Origin: Lysinibacillus sp. ZYM-1
GTDB lineage: Bacteria; Bacillota; Bacilli; Bacillales_A; Planococcaceae
NCBI RefSeq assembly: GCF_001308875.1
Contig: NZ_KQ465109.1
Span: forward strand, 124,001-188,000
Direction of reading: 5' to 3'
Length of the DNA: 64,000 bases
Below are positions 62,531 through 64,000 of this stretch, piece after piece. Position 1 is the first letter of the stretch; the number at the start of each line of letters is the position of its first letter. Position numbers and translations under genes: made by a program. The notes beneath the pieces are model-generated. The model saw only the letters and a list, made by a program, of their open reading frames with translations. It ran no database searches and was not told the origin of the DNA.

Positions 62531-62559
62531 ATCATAATCAGTATTTCACTTTTTGTCAA
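62531..62559 (-). promoter_or_regulatory. Sigma-A promoter of the coiled-coil HTH gene
   Basis: On the minus strand, -35 TTGACA (62554-62559), exactly 17 nt spacer, -10 TATGAT (62531-62536). Near-consensus. Confidence 0.8.
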
Positions 62560-62580
62560 AGATCATTTGTCTCATACAAT

Positions 62581-62620
62581 ATAAAAAAGCTTCTTGCAAA
62601 AATTACTGCAAGAAGCTTTT
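62581..62620 (-). terminator. Terminator after telA
   Basis: Perfect 14-bp stem (62585-62598 / 62607-62620), followed on the minus strand by TTTTTTAT. Confidence 0.95.
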
Positions 62621-62624
62621 AGAC

Positions 62625-63794
62625 TTACATTTTTTTCAATTTCTCATATTCCAATTGCAAACGTTCGATACGTTTACGACCTTCTTCACGATTTCTAGCT
62701 GTCTCAGCTTGAATTTGCTTCGTTTCTTGAATACCAGTCATAATCGTTTGCCATGTTGTTTCAATTGTTTCAATTTTAATGCTTGGGCTGCCAGCTTGAC
62801 GTGCAATATTCACACTGTTTTTACTAATATTTTCAGCATTACGCACAAGCATTTCGTTTGTACGACGGTCCAGCTCAACCATAGAATCGGAAATCAGCTT
62901 TTGGCGTTTCAATGTGACTGCATGAATCAACCCTTGTTTAAAAATTGGAATCGTTGTTACAAAGGCAGAGTTAATCTTTCCAATTAAATGGTTATTCCCC
63001 TGCTGCATTAAGCGAATTTGAGGTGCTGATTGGAATGATACTTGCTGCGCCATTTCTAAATCATAGCGGCGTTGCTCTAATAATTCCACTGCTCGTAGCA
63101 TTGTTTCATATTCCATTGCCGCTAATTGATCGCCTGTTTGAGCTTTTTGTTCAAGAGCTGGTAATGATGAGCGAACATCTTCTATCTTTACTTCAATCGC
63201 AGCAACAAATTTGCTTAAAGACTGGAAGTAATTTAAGTTTTGGTCATATAGATTTTCAAGGTCGATGGTATTACGCTTCATTTCACCTTCATATTTTTGA
63301 ATTTCGCGGTAAATGACATCGACTTCCTTGTTCATGCTGTCATATTTAGATAAGAATCTTTCCAATTGCTCTTTTCCTTTATTAAAGAGCTTGGAGATGA
63401 AACCACCTTTTTTCTCCTCCGAGAAATCTTGCGGATCAAATTTATCCATAATTTTATTCAGATTATTTAATAGGACACTTGATTCTTCTAGCTTACTGGC
63501 TTTCATAGTGGCTAGCATTTTATCTGAAAACATGGAGATGCCACTTGCTGTTTCTTTACCAAGCTCTAGCATGGCAATTTGATCTTTGACATCAATTCGT
63601 TGTGCAAGTGCATGAACCTCTGGATCTTTCTTTAACATCAGCTGATTTTGTGCAATTTGTGATAACTCTTGCTCCGACACAAGTACGGGCTTTTGTTCAG
63701 GTTCTTGTTGCGAAAGTGGATTCGGCTGTAATAAAGGATTTTCGGTAGCGAATGGATCCTTGGATTTTAAAAGATCATTGTTGAATTCAGACAT
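62625..63794 (-). CDS. telA: TelA family toxic-anion resistance protein
   Basis: A 389-residue soluble, mostly helical protein of the TelA/KlaA family (YceH in B. subtilis). An unstructured N-terminus is followed by long helices (VKDQIAMLELGKETASGISMF, NSAFVTTIPIFKQGLIHAVTLKRQK). Family members are linked to tellurite and cell-envelope stress resistance, but their action is unknown. They are often encoded with XpaC, which could lie beyond the window. ATG start behind AGGGGG. Confidence 0.9.
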   Translation of the reverse strand: MSEFNNDLLKSKDPFATENPLLQPNPLSQQEPEQKPVLVSEQELSQIAQNQLMLKKDPEVHALAQRIDVKDQIAMLELGKETASGISMFSDKMLATMKASKLEESSVLLNNLNKIMDKFDPQDFSEEKKGGFISKLFNKGKEQLERFLSKYDSMNKEVDVIYREIQKYEGEMKRNTIDLENLYDQNLNYFQSLSKFVAAIEVKIEDVRSSLPALEQKAQTGDQLAAMEYETMLRAVELLEQRRYDLEMAQQVSFQSAPQIRLMQQGNNHLIGKINSAFVTTIPIFKQGLIHAVTLKRQKLISDSMVELDRRTNEMLVRNAENISKNSVNIARQAGSPSIKIETIETTWQTIMTGIQETKQIQAETARNREEGRKRIERLQLEYEKLKKM

Positions 63795-63855
63795 ACGTAT
63801 TACCCCCTGCGATTTATCTCTACTATTTTACTTACGTTTACCCTGTAAAAAAGTT

Positions 63856-64000
63856 TCATTCTGTTAGAAAGACAAATTCAATTTCGTGTTCTCTTTTTAA
63901 ATTATAGCTTTTTTCTAAACAAAATTCGACTAATTCCGTAAATTCCTTTACATTGTTTGCTAGCATTGGCATTAAACAACAAAAAAAGCAGCTACATGAT
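63856..64000 (-). CDS. C-terminal end of a gene cut by the window edge
   Basis: An open minus-strand frame enters from the right edge and ends at TGA 63856-63858 with NVKEFTELVEFCLEKSYNLK, then REHEIEFVFLTE. The composition is typical of coding sequence. No family can be told from 48 codons. It lies 61 bp upstream of telA on the same strand. Confidence 0.4.
   Translation of the reverse strand, partial: SCSCFFCCLMPMLANNVKEFTELVEFCLEKSYNLKREHEIEFVFLTE

Overview
The window is chromosomal DNA of a low-GC, spore-forming, motile Bacillota, most like Lysinibacillus or a close Bacillaceae/Planococcaceae relative. This is an inference from gene content: a CotY/CotZ-like coat protein, YheC/D-type ATP-grasp protein, LutRABC lactate utilisation, the ccdA-yneI-ccdC-yneK neighbourhood, OpuF-type fused osmolyte transporter, a YvrJ/DUF2922/DUF1659 trio and TelA. 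No rRNA, tRNA, CRISPR array, transposase or prophage was seen. Most gaps carry clear rho-independent terminators, and many genes start at GTG or TTG behind strong Shine-Dalgarno sequences.

Layout. 1-4.2 kb: cut-off sensor kinase, small unknown genes, a PepSY membrane protein and an inverted-repeat element. 4.2-8.5 kb: TetR-butanediol dehydrogenase pair, a cobalamin riboswitch leading two very small ORFs, an MBL hydrolase-TetR pair and a VOC protein. 8.7-10.1 kb: secreted NlpC/P60 protein split by a frameshift. 10.2-17.2 kb: an unusual amidoligase cluster of two stand-alone MurF-like ligases, an L-amino-acid-ligase-like ATP-grasp enzyme, a YheC/D ATP-grasp fused to a MurF-like ligase, and a CotY/CotZ-like coat protein. 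17.4-25.4 kb: HAD phosphatase, SMR efflux pair, DUF2975/XRE pair, OpuF transporter, a bactofilin-like beta-helix protein and a LysM glucosaminidase.

25.7-37.9 kb is a murein-peptide recycling region on the minus strand. A racemase and a DmpA-type aminopeptidase form one unit. The next unit runs: D-Ala-D-Ala dipeptidase (broken by an in-frame stop), D-aminopeptidase DppA, an Opp/Dpp-type ABC importer, LD-carboxypeptidase, a class-A serine hydrolase and a YkfC-type endopeptidase. It resembles the B. subtilis dpp-ykf region. An alanine/glycine:sodium symporter lies next to it.

38-64 kb: two chemoreceptors, a small caspase/CHAT-like protein, an ECF sigma/anti-sigma pair, Sco1, the YvrJ trio, yneK-ccdC-yneI-ccdA, lutR-lutABC, an MFS pump divergent from an XRE-TPR regulator with twin operators, a MutS2 paralogue without Smr domain, RarD, a putatively Fur-controlled coiled-coil/HTH protein and TelA.

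The strongest candidates for something new are the MurF/ATP-grasp/coat-protein cluster (10.2-17.2 kb), the B12-riboswitch transcript with its 40-codon and 55-codon ORFs (5.9-6.6 kb), and the iron-box-controlled coiled-coil HTH gene with a translationally coupled 17-codon leader (61.9-62.6 kb).
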